DNA of 64,000 nt from Flaccisagitta enflata (taxonomy: Eukaryota; Chaetognatha; Sagittoidea; Aphragmophora). The stretch covers positions 68,944,001-69,008,000 of the forward strand of contig OZ231126.1 in assembly GCA_965153355.1 (NCBI GenBank), written 5' to 3'. A model generated the notes under the pieces. It saw only the letters and a list, made by a program, of their open reading frames with translations, was not told where the DNA came from and did no database searches. This document shows, piece by piece, positions 46,240 to 58,450 of this stretch (within the stretch, counting starts at the first letter, position 1; every line of letters begins with the position of its first letter). The position numbers were made by a program, and so were the translations under genes.

Positions 46240-46715
46240 TTAGTTTTAAACTAGACTTAGTTTTAAACCAGACTTAAAGCAGACTTAAACAACACCTAAA
46301 CCAGACATAAACCAGACATAAACCAGGCTTAAGCCAGACTTAAACCAGATCTAAACCAGACTTAAACCAGACTTAAACCAGACTTAAACCAGACTCAAAC
46401 CAGACTTTAACCAGACATAAACGAAACTTAAGCCAGACTTAAACCAGACTTAAACCAGACCTTAACCAGACCTAAACCAGGCTTAAACCAATATCAAACC
46501 AGTTTTAAACCAGACTTAAACTTGTATTAAACCAGACCTAAACCAATATCAAACCAGACTTAAACAAGGTTTTAAACAGACTCAAACCACACTTAAACCA
46601 ATATCAAAAACGACTTAGATCAGACTTAAATTAGACTTAAACCAGACTTAAACCAGACTTGAACAATACTTAAACCAGACATAAACCAGACATAAACCAG
46701 ACTTAAACCAGACAT
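46240..46715 (+). repeat. 11-bp minisatellite TTAAACCAGAC
   Basis: About 40 degenerate units. Its TTAAACCAGAC is very close to the 14-bp ACCAGCAGACTTAA unit of copy A (a 3-bp CAG difference), suggesting common descent of the two cores. Confidence 0.9.
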
Positions 46716-46719
46716 AGAA

Positions 46720-47590
46720 AAATGACTAAAAATGATGCAAAATGGTGTAAAATGATGTAAAATGATGAAAAAAGATGAAAAATGATGTAAATAATGTAAA
46801 ATGATGTAAATGAAGTATAATGATGTAAAATGATGTAAAATGATGTAAAATGATGTAAAATGATGTAAAATGATGTAAAATGATGTAAAATGCTGTAAAA
46901 TGATGTACGTGATATAAAATTATGTAAAATGATGTAAATGATGTAAAATGATGCAAAATGATGTAAATGATGTAAAATGATGTAAATGAAGTAGAAAGAT
47001 GTAAATGATGTAGATAATATAAAATGATGTAAAAAGATGTAAAATGATGTAAAAAGATGTAAAATGATGTAAAATGAAAAGAAAATGAAGAAAAATGATG
47101 CAAAATGATGTAAATGATGTAAAATGATGTAAAATGATGTAAAATGATGTAAATGATGTAAGATGATGTAGAATGATGTAAATGATGTAGAATGATCTAA
47201 GATGATGTAAGATGATGTAAAATGATGTAAAATGATGTAAATGATATAAAATGTTGTAAAAAGATGTAAAATGATGTATAATGATGTAAATGATGTAAAT
47301 GACGTAAAATGATGTAAATTGATGTAAATGATGTAAAATGATGTAAATGATGTAAAATGATGTAAAATGATATAGAATGATGTGAAATAATGTAAAATGA
47401 TATAAAATGATGTAAATGATATAAAATGATGTAAAATGATGTAAAATGATGTAAAATGCTGTAAATATTGTAAAATGATGTAAAATGATGTAAAATGATG
47501 TAAAGTGATGTAAAATGATGTAAATGAAGTAAAATGATGTAAATGATGTAAAATGATTTGAAATGATGTAAAATGATATAAGATAACGAA
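46720..47590 (+). repeat. 9/10-bp minisatellite AAAATGATGT
   Basis: About 90 units alternating AAAATGATGT and AAATGATGT. The minus-strand Phe/Tyr/His/Ile frame through it is an artefact. Confidence 0.95.
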
Positions 47591-47618
47591 AATAATGCTA
47601 TATGTAAAAAAAAAGTAA

Positions 47619-48193
47619 CAGGTCGCCCAAGGGCAATATACCCTTTGCCCTGCTTTGAGTGATTGTGAGTTGGAGTGAAAGGAAGCAGGGCAGCGGCCCC
47701 GAAGGGGACAAAGTCCTGTAGAACACAGGGGGACTTTTGTTCGTCCTGCCTTACGTGGATGAGATGAGGGTTGACTGAAGGCCTTCAAGGGCTTAAATTG
47801 AGGTCTAAGAAGGCTGATGTAAGGTCTGAGAATGCCAATTAGAAGCTTGAGAGGACTAACTTGAGGCCTAATTTGAGGCATGAGAGGACAGGTTTGAGGC
47901 ATGGGAATTTCGATTTGAGGCCTGAGAGGTCGAATTTGAGGCCTGAGAGGCTGGATTTGAGGCCAGAGAGGCTGGATTTGAGACCTGAGAGGCTAAATTT
48001 AAGACCTGAGAGGCTGGATTAGAGAGGCCTGAGAGGCTGGATTTGAGGCCTGAGATGCCACATTTGAGGGCTGAGAGGCCAGATCTTAGGCCTGAGGGGC
48101 CTGATAAGGGGGGGACGAACGAACTAAGGAACTAACAAATGGATGAACGAACGAAAGTCCCCCTGTGTTCTACAGGACTTCGTCCCCTTCGGG
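47619..48193 (+). mobile_element. Family 2 tandem-core element nested in family 1 copy F
   Basis: The outer end CAGGTCGCCCAAGGGCAATA lies at the left. The inner end is GGGCAGCGGCCCCGAAGGGG (47689), core units GGCCTGAGAGGCTGGATTTGA (47870-48100), and the right inner end GTCCCCCTGTGTTCTACAGG...GACCGCTGCCC. The same nesting arrangement as in family 1 copy C. Confidence 0.8.
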
Positions 48194-48718
48194 ACCGCTG
48201 CCCAAAAAGGGGACCAACCAACCAACCGACCAACTGACCAACCGACCAACCGATCGACTGACCGACGGACTGACAAAGCAAGATGTAGAGTCGCGTGCAT
48301 GCGACTAAAAAGAAAAACACGGCTGGTGCAATTATGGACCGGTGGTCTGGACGCGTGGAAGCCAGGATCAGTTGAAGAAAAAGACGGAGAAAAAGTTGAA
48401 GGAAAGGATGGACGGAAGAACAGAAGGATGAAAGGATAAAAGGACGGAAAGACAAAAAGATGGATGGAAGGAAGTACATGTTCTGAATGAACAAAATGAA
48501 ATTTCATTATATCAATATTTCAAACCCCCTTCTTAAAAACCCTCTTCATACCACTTTTTCCAGTTATGATGATTCTTCTTATGATTTCGTCCAGAGCAAA
48601 AAACAAAGAACCATAAAGACAAAAATTGGGACTCATTTTCTCGAGCGTTGGACTGTTTTTTTCTTCATTGACTTTTTTTTCTGATTACGCATAGAACAAA
48701 CAAACAATCATTAAGTCA

Positions 48719-48840
48719 ACAATGCCGGATACGCGGCCAAAAAGAAGTTGCTTGCGGGAGGCAGTGATGCGAGTGGGCAGGAACAGTGTGTGGGTGGGCG
48801 GGGGCTTTAATGTGGCTAGGCAGGTGCTGTAATAAAGGCG
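48719..48840 (+). repeat. Family 1 5'-end fragment
   Basis: AATGCCGGATACGCGGCC, then TTGCTTGCGGGAGGCAGTG and GTGGGCGGGGGC; no 3' end nearby. Confidence 0.55.
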
Positions 48841-49290
48841 GTCCCCTCTCTTACTAATCCATCAATAGCTTGTTCTCAGTTTGGGGTTTCAACAAGGAAG
48901 AAGGTGTCTCGTCTTGCAGACAAATAATTTGTAAAATCTGCAAATGTGTTTTTTATTTGCAGAAGGTTTTTCTTAATATCTGCTCTTAAGTTTTTTTAAA
49001 AGTTTTTTAAGGAAAACCCTAAGTCTTTTAAAGTTTTATGATGAAATTATATTCCAACTATATTTCTCTGTGATACTAAGGATTTAGAGATTGAAACTGG
49101 ATATTTTTTTCAAAGATAAGGATCAGACTTTGAATAAGCACTATATTTATAAAAAAGATGCAGTCTTTGTTGGTGTTTTTTTAGCATGTCTTTCTCTATC
49201 AGTTAGTTTTTTTTTCTTTTTTACTCTCTTTTTGTTTCTTTGCCTTGCTCTGTTTCTTTCTTTTTCTCTTTGTTTTTTTCTCTTTTGTTT
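48841..49290. other. Unassigned AT-rich sequence
   Basis: No gene signal; T-rich towards the right. Confidence 0.4.
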
Positions 49291-49293
49291 TTT

Positions 49294-49410
<117 letters not shown>

Positions 49411-49954
49411 TATACCTACTCTGGCTATCATTTATTCTCCTCTTTTTTTTATCTTTCACCTATTTTCTTTTTCATCTTTTTTTTTTATTCACCCTCTCAT
49501 GAAGTTTTATGATTTTATTCAAATTTTTTTTTATGATTTTTCAAAAAAAAAACTCTTTTTCAAAACTCATTTTGATGCTAAACACGTTTTTGAGTTTCAA
49601 TGGCTAGATCTGCAATTAGGTACGGGAAGCAGATGCAGAAAGGTAAACTCTAATTGTATTGTTTTTTTCTTCATTTCATTTGACCAAAAGAAAAAAAAAT
49701 GTACATACTGTGTGGAAATCTAATCTTTGTTTCATGATGACTGCAGCAAGTATGATTTTGTAACTTTCTTTTCTTTCCTCCAAAGTCCACAAGTTTTAAG
49801 CTTTCTCTATCTACGGAAGTTGATTCTTTACACCCTCCATAGTTGAATTCTTTACTCTTACTTTTCCTCCATTTTCTTTTCTTTCAGATTCTTTACTTCT
49901 TGTTAAAATGAGAGCCTGTTTTTCCCTCCTAATTCCTCATTCATTGCTATACTA

Positions 49955-50371
<417 letters not shown>

Positions 50372-50454
50372 TTTCTCACATCTACTTCCTTTTTCCTTCT
50401 CTTTTTCTTAGGACCGGATGTCTCCGTAAAGTCCAAGAAAGCGAAAGTGGGGTT

Positions 50455-50640
50455 ACGACTGCGGTTGCGGAGGCAGAGGCGCGGTGGCGCAGCGGTGGTT
50501 GTAGCGGCTGTGGAGTCAGAGGAAGTGGAGGTGGTGGTGGTTGACGCAATGGATGTGGTAGTGACTGTGGAGGTGAAGGCGGTAGAGGCGGTGATTGCGA
50601 CGTAGAGGAAATATAGTTGAGGTGGTGATGGCTAAGCCTA
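50455..50640. repeat. GGTGGC/GGAGG-rich imperfect trinucleotide region
   Basis: GCGGTGG, GTGGAGGTGGTGGTGG and GAGGCGGTGATTGCG phrases; no sustained protein-like frame. Confidence 0.7.
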
Positions 50641-50957
50641 AGACAGAGGCAATCTCAGGCTTTCTCGACGATGGTGGATGCATATGCGGCCACGATCCAC
50701 TCAACCTGATGCAGCAACAACCTAGATCGAGATATGGTCTCATGCTGCAAAAGACAAAGTTCCAGTCTTAGTCTTATTAGGGAAACTAGAATGAGTTGGG
50801 TTTCAACACATTGGAAGGTGTGACATTAAGAAAAAAAAAAAGAAAAGAAAACAGAACAAAAAAAAACCCAGGAAATTTGGACACTTGGTTGAAATACACA
50901 GGTTAATTCACTACTGATTTCTTGTGACTCTTTGTTTTTTGTTTTTTTTTGTTGTAC

Positions 50958-51125
50958 AGTCCATGCCTTACCACTTAGAAACTCACCTCACCATTCTACA
51001 GTTCATGCCTTACTAGCGGGTGACTCACCTCACCATTGTGCAATCCATACCTCACTAGCTGGTAACTCACCTCACCATTCTACAGTCCATGCCTTACCAG
51101 CCTCACCAGCCTTACCAGCTGGTTG
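50958..51125 (+). repeat. ~42-bp minisatellite, 3.5 units
   Basis: GTCCATGCCTTACCA and AACTCACCTCACCATTCTAC recur with starts at about 50959, 51001, 51045 and 51085. Confidence 0.9.
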
Positions 51126-51200
51126 TACCAGATCTAAATCAGGATTTCCACATCAGATTTTGTCAGATTGTGTGCAACGAGCGGTAATTGTTTCTGGGGT

Positions 51201-51204
<4 letters not shown>

Positions 51205-51271
<67 letters not shown>
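51205..51271. repeat. (CT)n microsatellite
   Basis: Pure CT tract. Confidence 0.97.
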
Positions 51272-51276
<5 letters not shown>

Positions 51277-52115
51277 TTCCACCGCAGCAATAAAATTCAT
51301 TGGACTCGAATAAAAAACAGTCAAAAGAAGGAAGTCAGTGGAAATTTTGTTGAGAGAATGAACTCAGAAAGAAGGAAAGGGGGTGCGTTCTTAAAGGACC
51401 ACATGATTGATCGCTATGTTTGTTTGCCTGCATCACTCACTGCACTCACTTGCTTTGCTGCACTTTGCTTAATTTGTTTCTAGTCACAGATATAACCGCG
51501 TTTTTGATGGGCCACTTGGTCAATCGCTATGTTTCTAAGCTGTCACCGCTCACTTTACTCACTTGTTTTTCAGTGCTTCCACTTTTTTTGCTATTCTCAC
51601 ATCACAGCGCTAAGCCCAATCCGGGGCTTGTTTACTCACTATACTCACTCCTTCCTGGGATGGTAAAATTCATGAACATGTGTTCGCGCTGTAAACGCAA
51701 TTCACGGGAATGATCGTGATTCTTGTCAATTCCAGAAACACGCCCAGAGAGAATATAAAAGATAGGAGAAGTTACGGTTGTGGGCGGAGACCAACATAAA
51801 ATTTGTCGAATGAGAATAACGAGAAGGCGTTGAATTTTCTTAGGGGGATTTTTTTTTCTTGGTCGTATAAATGCTTTCTGCGTTAGTTGGTCAAACTGTT
51901 AGCTCGTTTGTCTATAAAACATGAACTTTTTTTAGCATTTTTATGTGCGTTTTCTTGCGTTATTTTCCACCATCCATAAGGCCATATTTGTCGCATGTGT
52001 GGGTGGATTAGGTGGAGCAAGACGGGTAAAACGGGATGGAGACACAAGGTATAAATATAGTTTGCATTTAAAAGAAAAATGAATTAAAAGAACGCTAAAA
52101 CATTTGAGATTCATT
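51272..52115. other. Unassigned sequence with a diverged ~105-bp duplication
   Basis: GATCGCTATGTTTG...CACTCACTTG (51410) recurs as AATCGCTATGTTTC...TACTCACTTG (51522). No gene recognised. Confidence 0.5.
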
Positions 52116-52117
52116 TA

Positions 52118-52293
52118 CAGTAGGACCCCGCCTCATCGGTCCCATTAAGACTGCAGATTTTTCACCTTTTTCTCAGGATAACCTCTAAACAGAGGTGAAA
52201 TCACATTAAAAACTACCATTTGGGACCTCAAAATGTTGACCTTTATTGATGAGGAACCTTTAAAAGCAAGGCTGTTATTGCGGGGTTACACTG
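52118..52293. mobile_element. pogo/Tigger-like MITE (176 bp, TA flanks)
   Basis: Ends CAGTAGGACCCCGC and GCGGGGTTACACTG are inverted repeats with two mismatches. Pairing resumes inward (CTCATCGGTCCC against GATGAGGAACC). TA flanks at 52116-52117 and 52294-52295. CAGT...ACCCCGC termini are typical of the pogo branch of Tc1/mariner. Confidence 0.7.
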
Positions 52294-52299
52294 TACTCA

Positions 52300-52678
52300 T
52301 AATGACAAATGATGATGGAATGATCAAAAATACTTTGCATATTGCCGCATCCGAAGATAACCTGCACACCAATGTTGTTCAATCCTTTTTTTCTAATCTT
52401 TGGAAGCAATTTCTTGCATCGAACTATCTGCCCGCGTGCCCGGTAGATGTTCATATGAAATTGAATCAACAACTTACTCTCATGCTAAGATGACAAGGTT
52501 GACAGATTTCCTCAATAACATTCATTTCCTGGTATCTGGTATTTCTGAAATTTATTACCATCACAACAGAAATATCTGACAGCAATTTTTGTCCTTCGAG
52601 CTCACGGATGTTTGTGTTCCTAAGATGATTTTCTAGAACCCAAATTTTCCGGTTTTATGAAAGTTACAATCTTGGAAA
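52300..52678. other. Unassigned sequence
   Basis: An 86-codon plus-strand frame starts inside the pogo-like MITE (52233-52493). It has no motif I recognise and I do not support it as a gene. Confidence 0.4.
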
Positions 52679-52951
52679 CAAGGCCAACACCTATAAGTCG
52701 CGTGCGAGACTTACAGACAAAGAATGACTTAGAATGACTTAGAATGACTTTCAATGACTTAGAATGACCTAAAATGACTTAGAATAACTATAAATGACTT
52801 AAAATGACTTAAAATGACCTAAGAGTTGACGTTATAGTACAAAAAAGTAAAGTGTGACGGACCGACGGACGGACGGACCGACCGACCGACGGACGGACGG
52901 ACCGACGGACCGACAAAGCGGGTTGTAGAGTCGCGTGCACGCGACTAAAAA
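52679..52951 (+). mobile_element. Family 1 tandem-core element, copy G (273 bp, complete)
   Basis: This is the shortest complete plus-strand example. The 5' end is CAAGGCCAACACCTATAAGT + CGCGTGCGAGAC, the core about ten AGAATGACTT units (52728-52825), then a GACGGACCGACC tract, GGTTGTAG, a perfect palindrome at 52929-52946, and AAAAA. It serves as the reference for end-to-end structure. Confidence 0.8.
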
Positions 52952-53038
52952 GTACACCGACACCTAGGCAATTTATTGATCATTTTCATAAGTATAGACC
53001 GAAACATTACACTGAAAGTACTAGTAGGTGAGAGAATG

Positions 53039-53593
53039 TTTTTAGTCGCGTGCTCCGCGACTCTATAAGCCACTTTTTGGTCCATTGGTCCGTCAGTTGG
53101 TCAGTTGGTTGGTTGGTCGGTTGGTCGGTTGGTCGGTCACAAAACTGTTTTAAAGGCTTTTTAAGCAAAATAAAGCCATTTTTAATGTTTTTGAATGTTT
53201 TTAAGCCATTCCTAAACCTCTGTAAGCCACTTTTTGGCTGGTCAGTTGGTCCGTTGGTCCGTCGATCCGCCTGTCTGTCAGTCACAAACTTGTTAAAAGG
53301 GTATTTCAACAAACTTTAAGACATTTTTCATGTTTTAGAATGATTTTAGGTCATTCATACACTTCTTTTTAGACTCTTTAAGTGACTTTGTACCCCTCTG
53401 TCCGTCTATCCATCTCTGTCTGTCAGTCCGTTGGTTCATTACGAAGTTGTTTTTAAGGCTTATTATTGTGTTTTTGGAGTTTTGGAACATTTGACAAGAA
53501 ATTTTTATGAGTAAACAGCTTGTTCAAAGGTCTTTTTAGTCTGTTCTTCTGTCTGTCTGCCTGACTTTTATAAAAGTGCTGATGCACGCGACT
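53039..53593 (-). mobile_element. Family 1 element, copy H (5' tip displaced by a MITE)
   Basis: In minus orientation it starts with TTTTT + hairpin AGTCGCG-TGCTC-CGCGACT (53044-53062). The CTCTATAAGCCACTTTTTGG + GGTCCGTCAG block is repeated three times with divergence (53062, 53218, 53375). The 5' end GCACGCGACTTA is cut by a TA MITE and resumes at 54188-54206 (TAGGTCTAATGACCTTGTT), which aligns with the usual TATAGGTGTTGGCCTTGTT. Confidence 0.75.
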
Positions 53594-53595
53594 TA

Positions 53596-54187
53596 CAGGG
53601 TGAACAACCTCAAGTGGGGGAAAAGGAAAGCTAATTACGCCTAAACAACTTGAGATATTCATAATCTGAAAGTTGCTCCTTGTAAGGAACTGCTTGACAT
53701 TTGCTCCTCTTGCTTTGGTTGGTCAAAATAGAAAAATTGAAACAGATAAAAAGATATGACCGAAAATGTGAAGGATCCTCTCTAACCTCAAAAAATTGCT
53801 CATTGATTCTCAATCTAACTCAAGTTGCGAAGAAGAAAATGACATGACTATATCAAGTTGGATAAAAAAACCTAAAAGGCATTCATGGTGCTTCAGGTAG
53901 AAACCAAGAATGCAATATTTGGTTCAATAATTGATGGAAGAATTAAGCAACACCATTTACCAGTTTCAAAGCACTCAAGTCTGAAAGTTGTTTTTGAGCT
54001 ATTTTTAGTTTTAGACAATTCAAAGATTTTAATATATCCTCTGAAGTATTTGAGCTAATGACCTCAGCTTTGGCTTATATTAAATGTCAGGTAATTTTCT
54101 ATAGCACTGGAAAAGATGAAATGTGATACTCTGGCAGTTTTAGAATCCTAAGCTTTTACTTTCCCCCACTTGAGCTTGTTCACCGTG
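53596..54187. mobile_element. TA-flanked MITE (592 bp) inside family 1 copy H
   Basis: Ends CAGGGTGAACAACCTCAAGT + GGGGG and the reverse complement of CACGGTGAACAAGCTCAAGT + GGGGG form ~37-bp inverted repeats. TA lies on both sides (53594-53595 and 54188-54189). The other family 1 copies supply the empty site. The CAC/GGTGAA terminus recalls MITE 1 at 19572. Confidence 0.85.
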
Positions 54188-54206
54188 TAGGTCTAATGAC
54201 CTTGTT
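54188..54206 (-). repeat. Displaced 5' tip of family 1 copy H
   Basis: TAGGTCTAATGACCTTGTT; see 53039-53593. Confidence 0.65.
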
Positions 54207-54339
54207 ACTTTTTAGATGATTTGAGTTACCCATATTTCAAGCATTCCATACATCCTTTTATCTGGTAAAGGATGAATTGATTTCACATCTCTAAAACGAA
54301 CTTTGTTGAACCAATCATTTTAAATATAGGTTAATTGTT

Positions 54340-54700
54340 TTGCTTATAACTTCTTAACAAATAAAGCTACAGAAACAAGATTGCGCTCATCTTAAAGATT
54401 TTTTGATGAAGTTTAATTTGACTTTTTAAAAGTTTCTAGCTTTTCTAGAAGCAGAGATATTCATGTAGAAACTATTTTCAAAGAATCAACTTTTTCATTC
54501 TTGATTTTTTTTTTTCATTTTTGAAAATGAATGTTTTTACTCTTTTGCTTGCCATTTCTAAACGGCTAGAGCCACAGAATCCAGATTGCATTCATTGTGA
54601 AGATAATTGGACAAAGATTAATTTGCTCTTTAAAAAAAGTTTCTAGCTGTTTCAAAAACAGAGATATCTTCAGTTGAAGGTGTCGGTATACTCATTTCCA
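54340..54700 (+). repeat. Diverged ~190-bp tandem repeat
   Basis: TTTCTAGCTTTTCTAGAAGC + AGAGATATTC (54432) recurs as TTTCTAGCTGTTTCAAAAAC + AGAGATATCTTC (54640). Each is preceded by an 'AGCTACAGAAACAAGATTG'-type phrase. It is related to 10890-11130. Confidence 0.65.
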
Positions 54701-54916
54701 AGGTGGTGCATCTAGAAAAAAAGAACAGCAAAACTCATACCAGTACATACTTGTGTTAGCTACGGACTTAGTTGTGTAATGTGCGCCCTTCCATAGGTAT
54801 TTGACATTAAACTTGTCAGCAACAATCCACAACTTTTAAGTCTCGTCGTTCCTCCTCTGTCCCCCGACTGATCCCCGTCTGTCTCCCATCTGTCTCCCAT
54901 CTGATCCCCATCCATA

Positions 54917-55086
54917 CATGGCCAAAAGATATTTGTTATTCGTTATCTTCTGATATTTGAAAAAAAATGGTGGTTATCTTTATCTTATCTTTCTTTTATT
55001 GTGAGGGTACAAATAATCATCTTATCTTCACCGTATCCTTTCATTTTTTGTGGATTATCTTATTCAAAAAAATTGGAATAACTTTG
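54917..55086 (+). repeat. GATAAG-rich dispersed repeat (CTTATC orientation)
   Basis: Reverse complement of 41196-41345. A third partial version lies at 56050-56115. Confidence 0.7.
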
Positions 55087-55089
55087 AAG

Positions 55090-55610
55090 AGTCATTTTTT
55101 CTCAAAATGGGAAAAGGTTTTTTTTTTCAGCAATAGTGACCTCCATATGTTCTTAGCAGTTCTGAAAGAACACTGCTTGTTTGGCAGCTGCTTAGGGCCT
55201 TTGTTATGCCTCTTTCTAAATCCTGTGGAAATATGACAAGGTTGGTGGAATTGCCCCGCAATCGTCCACAAATAAAGAGTGTGGAAAATGGCAGACGATG
55301 AATATGAATGTCAGGGAAACCCAGTCTTTCCGCGAGTATTTACTGTTGTTTGAACGCGCTATCAGCCCATTCTAATCCAACCAACATCGGGGCAGCATCG
55401 GACCAACAGTCATCATCATCATCCGCCATCACTGCCAGCGCCAGGAGATGCTTCCGCTCCGATTATCTAAGCAAGCAGAGCGAGATCGGCGTGACATCAG
55501 GTCTTGTTCAAAACCTTTGCAGATAAATATGGTTACTTGCAATGAACAAACTAGAAATATTTTTACAGCACACAGATATGTCAGGAATCGATGTACACTA
55601 AATATGATTT
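55090..55610. other. Unassigned sequence
   Basis: No gene recognised. Confidence 0.35.
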
Positions 55611-55611
55611 A

Positions 55612-55800
55612 AGATTGAGGATGGGATTTGAGCCTTGAGACTGGGATTCAGGTCTTAAGACTGGGATTTGAGCTTTCAGGCTGGGATTAAATCTTTGAGG
55701 CCGGGATTTGAGCCTGAAAGGGACATACAGAGAAGAAAGAGGAGAAATTTCCCCTATGCATCAAACCATGGGTCATTGTCCTGCTGCCAAACAGAGCTCA
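55612..55800 (+). repeat. Family 2-like fragment (GGCTGGGATTTGAGCCT core)
   Basis: Five diverged units of the 22400-22810 core, then GAGAAATTTCCCCTATGCAT + CAAACCATGGGTCATTGTCC, matching the right end of the 22300-22930 element. Confidence 0.65.
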
Positions 55801-57265
55801 TTAGTTATTTGGAAATTCCCAACGTTAGGATTTTGTACTTAAATACTGAAAAAAATAGTATAAGAAAACAGTCCAAGTTTTTAACCAGAAAAGAATTCCC
55901 TCACTTGCTCACTATGTTGATTGGTTTCATAGTGGGATTATCTTTTAATGGGTTTCTTGGGTATTCAATGTGCATGGTCCTGTTGGGCTTGATTTTGGTT
56001 GGTAAGTTGGTTTCAGGAATTGTTCGAAAAAGTTATTTGAAAAACAAATAAATGATAATCATCTTATCTTATCTTTATCTTTCTAAAATTCAGCCTTATC
56101 TTATCTTCATCTTATCTTTTTGTAAATTTGGCCATTTCATCTTTTATTTATCAAATAACTATGATGATGATGTGTGTAACAATTCATCCTAAATAAAACT
56201 CATACAATTATCCAAAAAAGAAACATTAAACTTTAAAGAAAATCTGAAAAAATATGGACATTTATACAGTGCAAGCTTCCATTACAGACACAAACATACC
56301 TAAAATATGGTTTTTTGAAACGCTATCAAAATTCCTCAGGTATATACTTTTTACTAAATGTGTCATATTTCTCCTATTTGAAAAAAAATTTTAAGTGTAT
56401 TTTAGAAAAATATATGAAACATTTTAAGTGAAGGGTATTGTTAGAGCTGTTCTCTGGCATTGATCAGGACCATCAACTCAGCCCAATTTTGGTTAAAATT
56501 TACCTAATTGAAAAAAAAGAACCAGGGTGTCCATATCCCCAGCTGAGCCCCTTAATTCTAATTAGGGGGGTGGGAGAAAGGTGAATTTTTACTAAAATTG
56601 GTTCAGGTTATAATTACTTCTTAGTGATTAAAGGGAAAAAGCCTTCATCTTCAGAGAAGATATATCATGGGATGATAGGTCACCATGAGGGGTAAAAAGT
56701 CTTGGTACAGGTCCATAAAAATTAGTAAAAATTGATAGAATTAATAAAAATTGATATAATAACAAATTATTCAGCTTCTGGTCATCAGTTGGTGTCCTGT
56801 ACCCAAAAAAATGGGTTTCGCCCTATATATACATATATATTTAAAAATACACATGTATATACCACCAAGACCCAAGTACAGGTAGGGCACACCTTGAAGG
56901 TGTCCTCCACTGCATGGCTTGTAGAATACAAAAATCATCAAGAATCCGCCATGATATCAAAACCATCCTTGCCCCCATCTGACCCCCTTCTGTCTCGTGA
57001 TATGAGAATGACAATCTGTCTCAGAGACACTAAGCAATGTCTCTTCACATCTGTCTAGGCCTTAAATCATTTTTTCCATTTGTCTCATACGGTTGAACCT
57101 CACAACAGACTCACTTTTAACCAAAAAGCAAAATCCGCCTATGAAGAATACTATTTCTTGGTTGCTTGAACCCTTTTTCTTTTATTTATTTCATTGGCAG
57201 TAAAAGAATTCCAATAAAAACAGGTACAGTGGGATATGTTTTACTGCCAAAAAATCCGTCAGAGC
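55801..57265. other. Unassigned AT-rich sequence
   Basis: A plus-strand frame ending at 56051 includes a hydrophobic stretch but starts in family 2 repeat sequence and has no recognised motif; not called as a gene. Confidence 0.35.
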
Positions 57266-57269
57266 GGGA

Positions 57270-57670
57270 TTTAACAGTACCCGTCTTATTCAATCTGTCA
57301 CGGTCTTGTCTTGGTCTATTTGTCATAAATTATGACTGATGGGTTATGACTCATAACCCATCTGTTTTGGCCTTTTCTTGTTTCCCATCTGTGTAAGCCC
57401 TGTCTTAGCCCATCTGTTTCGACTTTCTGTATCCTATTTGTCTTAGCCTGGTCTCTGTCCATTTGTCGCAGCCTTTTCCTGTTTCCCACCTGTCATAGTC
57501 TTGTCTCAACCCATCGGCCGCAGACTGTCATTGTTTCCCGTCTGTCTTAGCCTTGTTATTGTCTGTGTCCATCAGTCTCCACCTTTCTTGTTTACCATCT
57601 GTCTTAGCCTTGTCGCTGTCCATCTGTGTGTCTTGTCTCTCTGCCATCTGTCCCGCCTTCAGACGGGCCC
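57270..57670 (+). repeat. Degenerate tandem repeat CATCTGTCTTAGCCTTGTC
   Basis: About 14 loose units of ~27 bp alternating CATCTGT, TTAGCCTTGTC and TGTTTCCC phrases. Confidence 0.7.
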
Positions 57671-57683
57671 GGTTGTCTCATTT

Positions 57684-58137
57684 TCAGTGGCGTGCTAGCT
57701 ACTCAACACCTTGCTCTGTCGGTCAGTTGGTCTGTAGATCTGTCTGTCAGTCCATCCAAGGGTCTGTCTGTTAGTCCCTCCATAACATCTTTTAAATGGA
57801 GGACTTTTTTTGGGTATAAGGTCAAATATGTTATTTCTAGAGTATAATTTGTGATTTTTAGTAGGAAAGTATTGGGTATTGGGTGAACCAAATACTTATG
57901 AATATTGTAAACCCAATACAATACCCAATATGTATCGCCCCATCTTGGATGGGGGAAGGAGGTAAAGAAGGAAGGGAGGGAGGACGGAATGGAAGGTAGG
58001 TAAGAAAGGAGGAAGGAAGGAAGGAAGGAAGGAAAGAAGATAAGAGGGAGTATGCATGTATTTAATTTTGTGTCTGTAAAAGCACGGGATTGTTGGCCTG
58101 TTGGGATTGTTTTTCCCTCCTTTTCCATCTGTCACGC
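57684..58137 (-). repeat. Family 1 element, degraded copy J
   Basis: GTGGCGTGCTAGCTACTCAA + CACCTTGCTCTGTCGGTCAG matches the minus-strand 3' end of copy E with a decayed hairpin. The end near 58130 (CATCTGTCACGCGC) is a weak match to the 5' end. (GGAA)n lies at 58012-58034. Confidence 0.5.
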
Positions 58138-58393
58138 GCTTTCCTCCCTTTTTTGTAATTTGGTTTTTATATGAAACTAAAAAAAGGGCGGGAAAAAATG
58201 GATGATACTTGGAACTTCATGCGCGCAATATTTTCTGCTTCAATCCATTTTTTTTCTTTGCTTCTATTCAACTCTAAGAGGAAAGTTAAGTACGGAAGAA
58301 AAAAGAACCGAATTTAAGTGAAAAAGATTGAAGTTACTCTTTTTTCTGGCGGCACTAAAATCGTATATTGGTCTATGTTAGAAGATATGGACT

Positions 58394-58396
<3 letters not shown>

Positions 58397-58442
<46 letters not shown>
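58397..58442. repeat. (GA)n microsatellite
   Basis: Short pure GA tract bordering the next family 2 element. Confidence 0.95.
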
Positions 58443-58445
<3 letters not shown>

Positions 58446-58450
58446 AAAAG

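Larger units (their letters stand above)
46180..48311 (+). mobile_element. Family 1 tandem-core element, copy F (2.1 kb, composite core, nested family 2)
   Basis: The 5' end CAAGGCCAACACCTATAAGT + CGCATGCGG is at 46180. The 3' end is a GACCAACCAACCGACC tract, GATGTAG, hairpin AGTCGCGTGCATGCGACT (48289-48306, one mismatch), then AAAAA. The interior has an 11-bp array, a 9/10-bp array, and a family 2 element (47619-48193). No coding region. Confidence 0.75.

Noticed and set aside
46703-47902. 399-codon minus-strand frame rich in Phe/Tyr/His/Ile
   Set aside because: Translation of the AAAATGATGT minisatellite and adjoining family 2 sequence.
52233-52493. 86-codon plus-strand frame
   Set aside because: It starts inside a pogo-like MITE and shows no motif.
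55668-56051. 127-codon frame with a hydrophobic C-terminal stretch
   Set aside because: It begins inside a family 2 core fragment, has no recognisable motif and no supporting splice or codon-usage signal.
57090-57285. Second pogo-like MITE (ACGGTTGAACCTC ... GGGATTTAACAGTAC)
   Set aside because: The end similarity is too weak and the TA flanks are not convincing.
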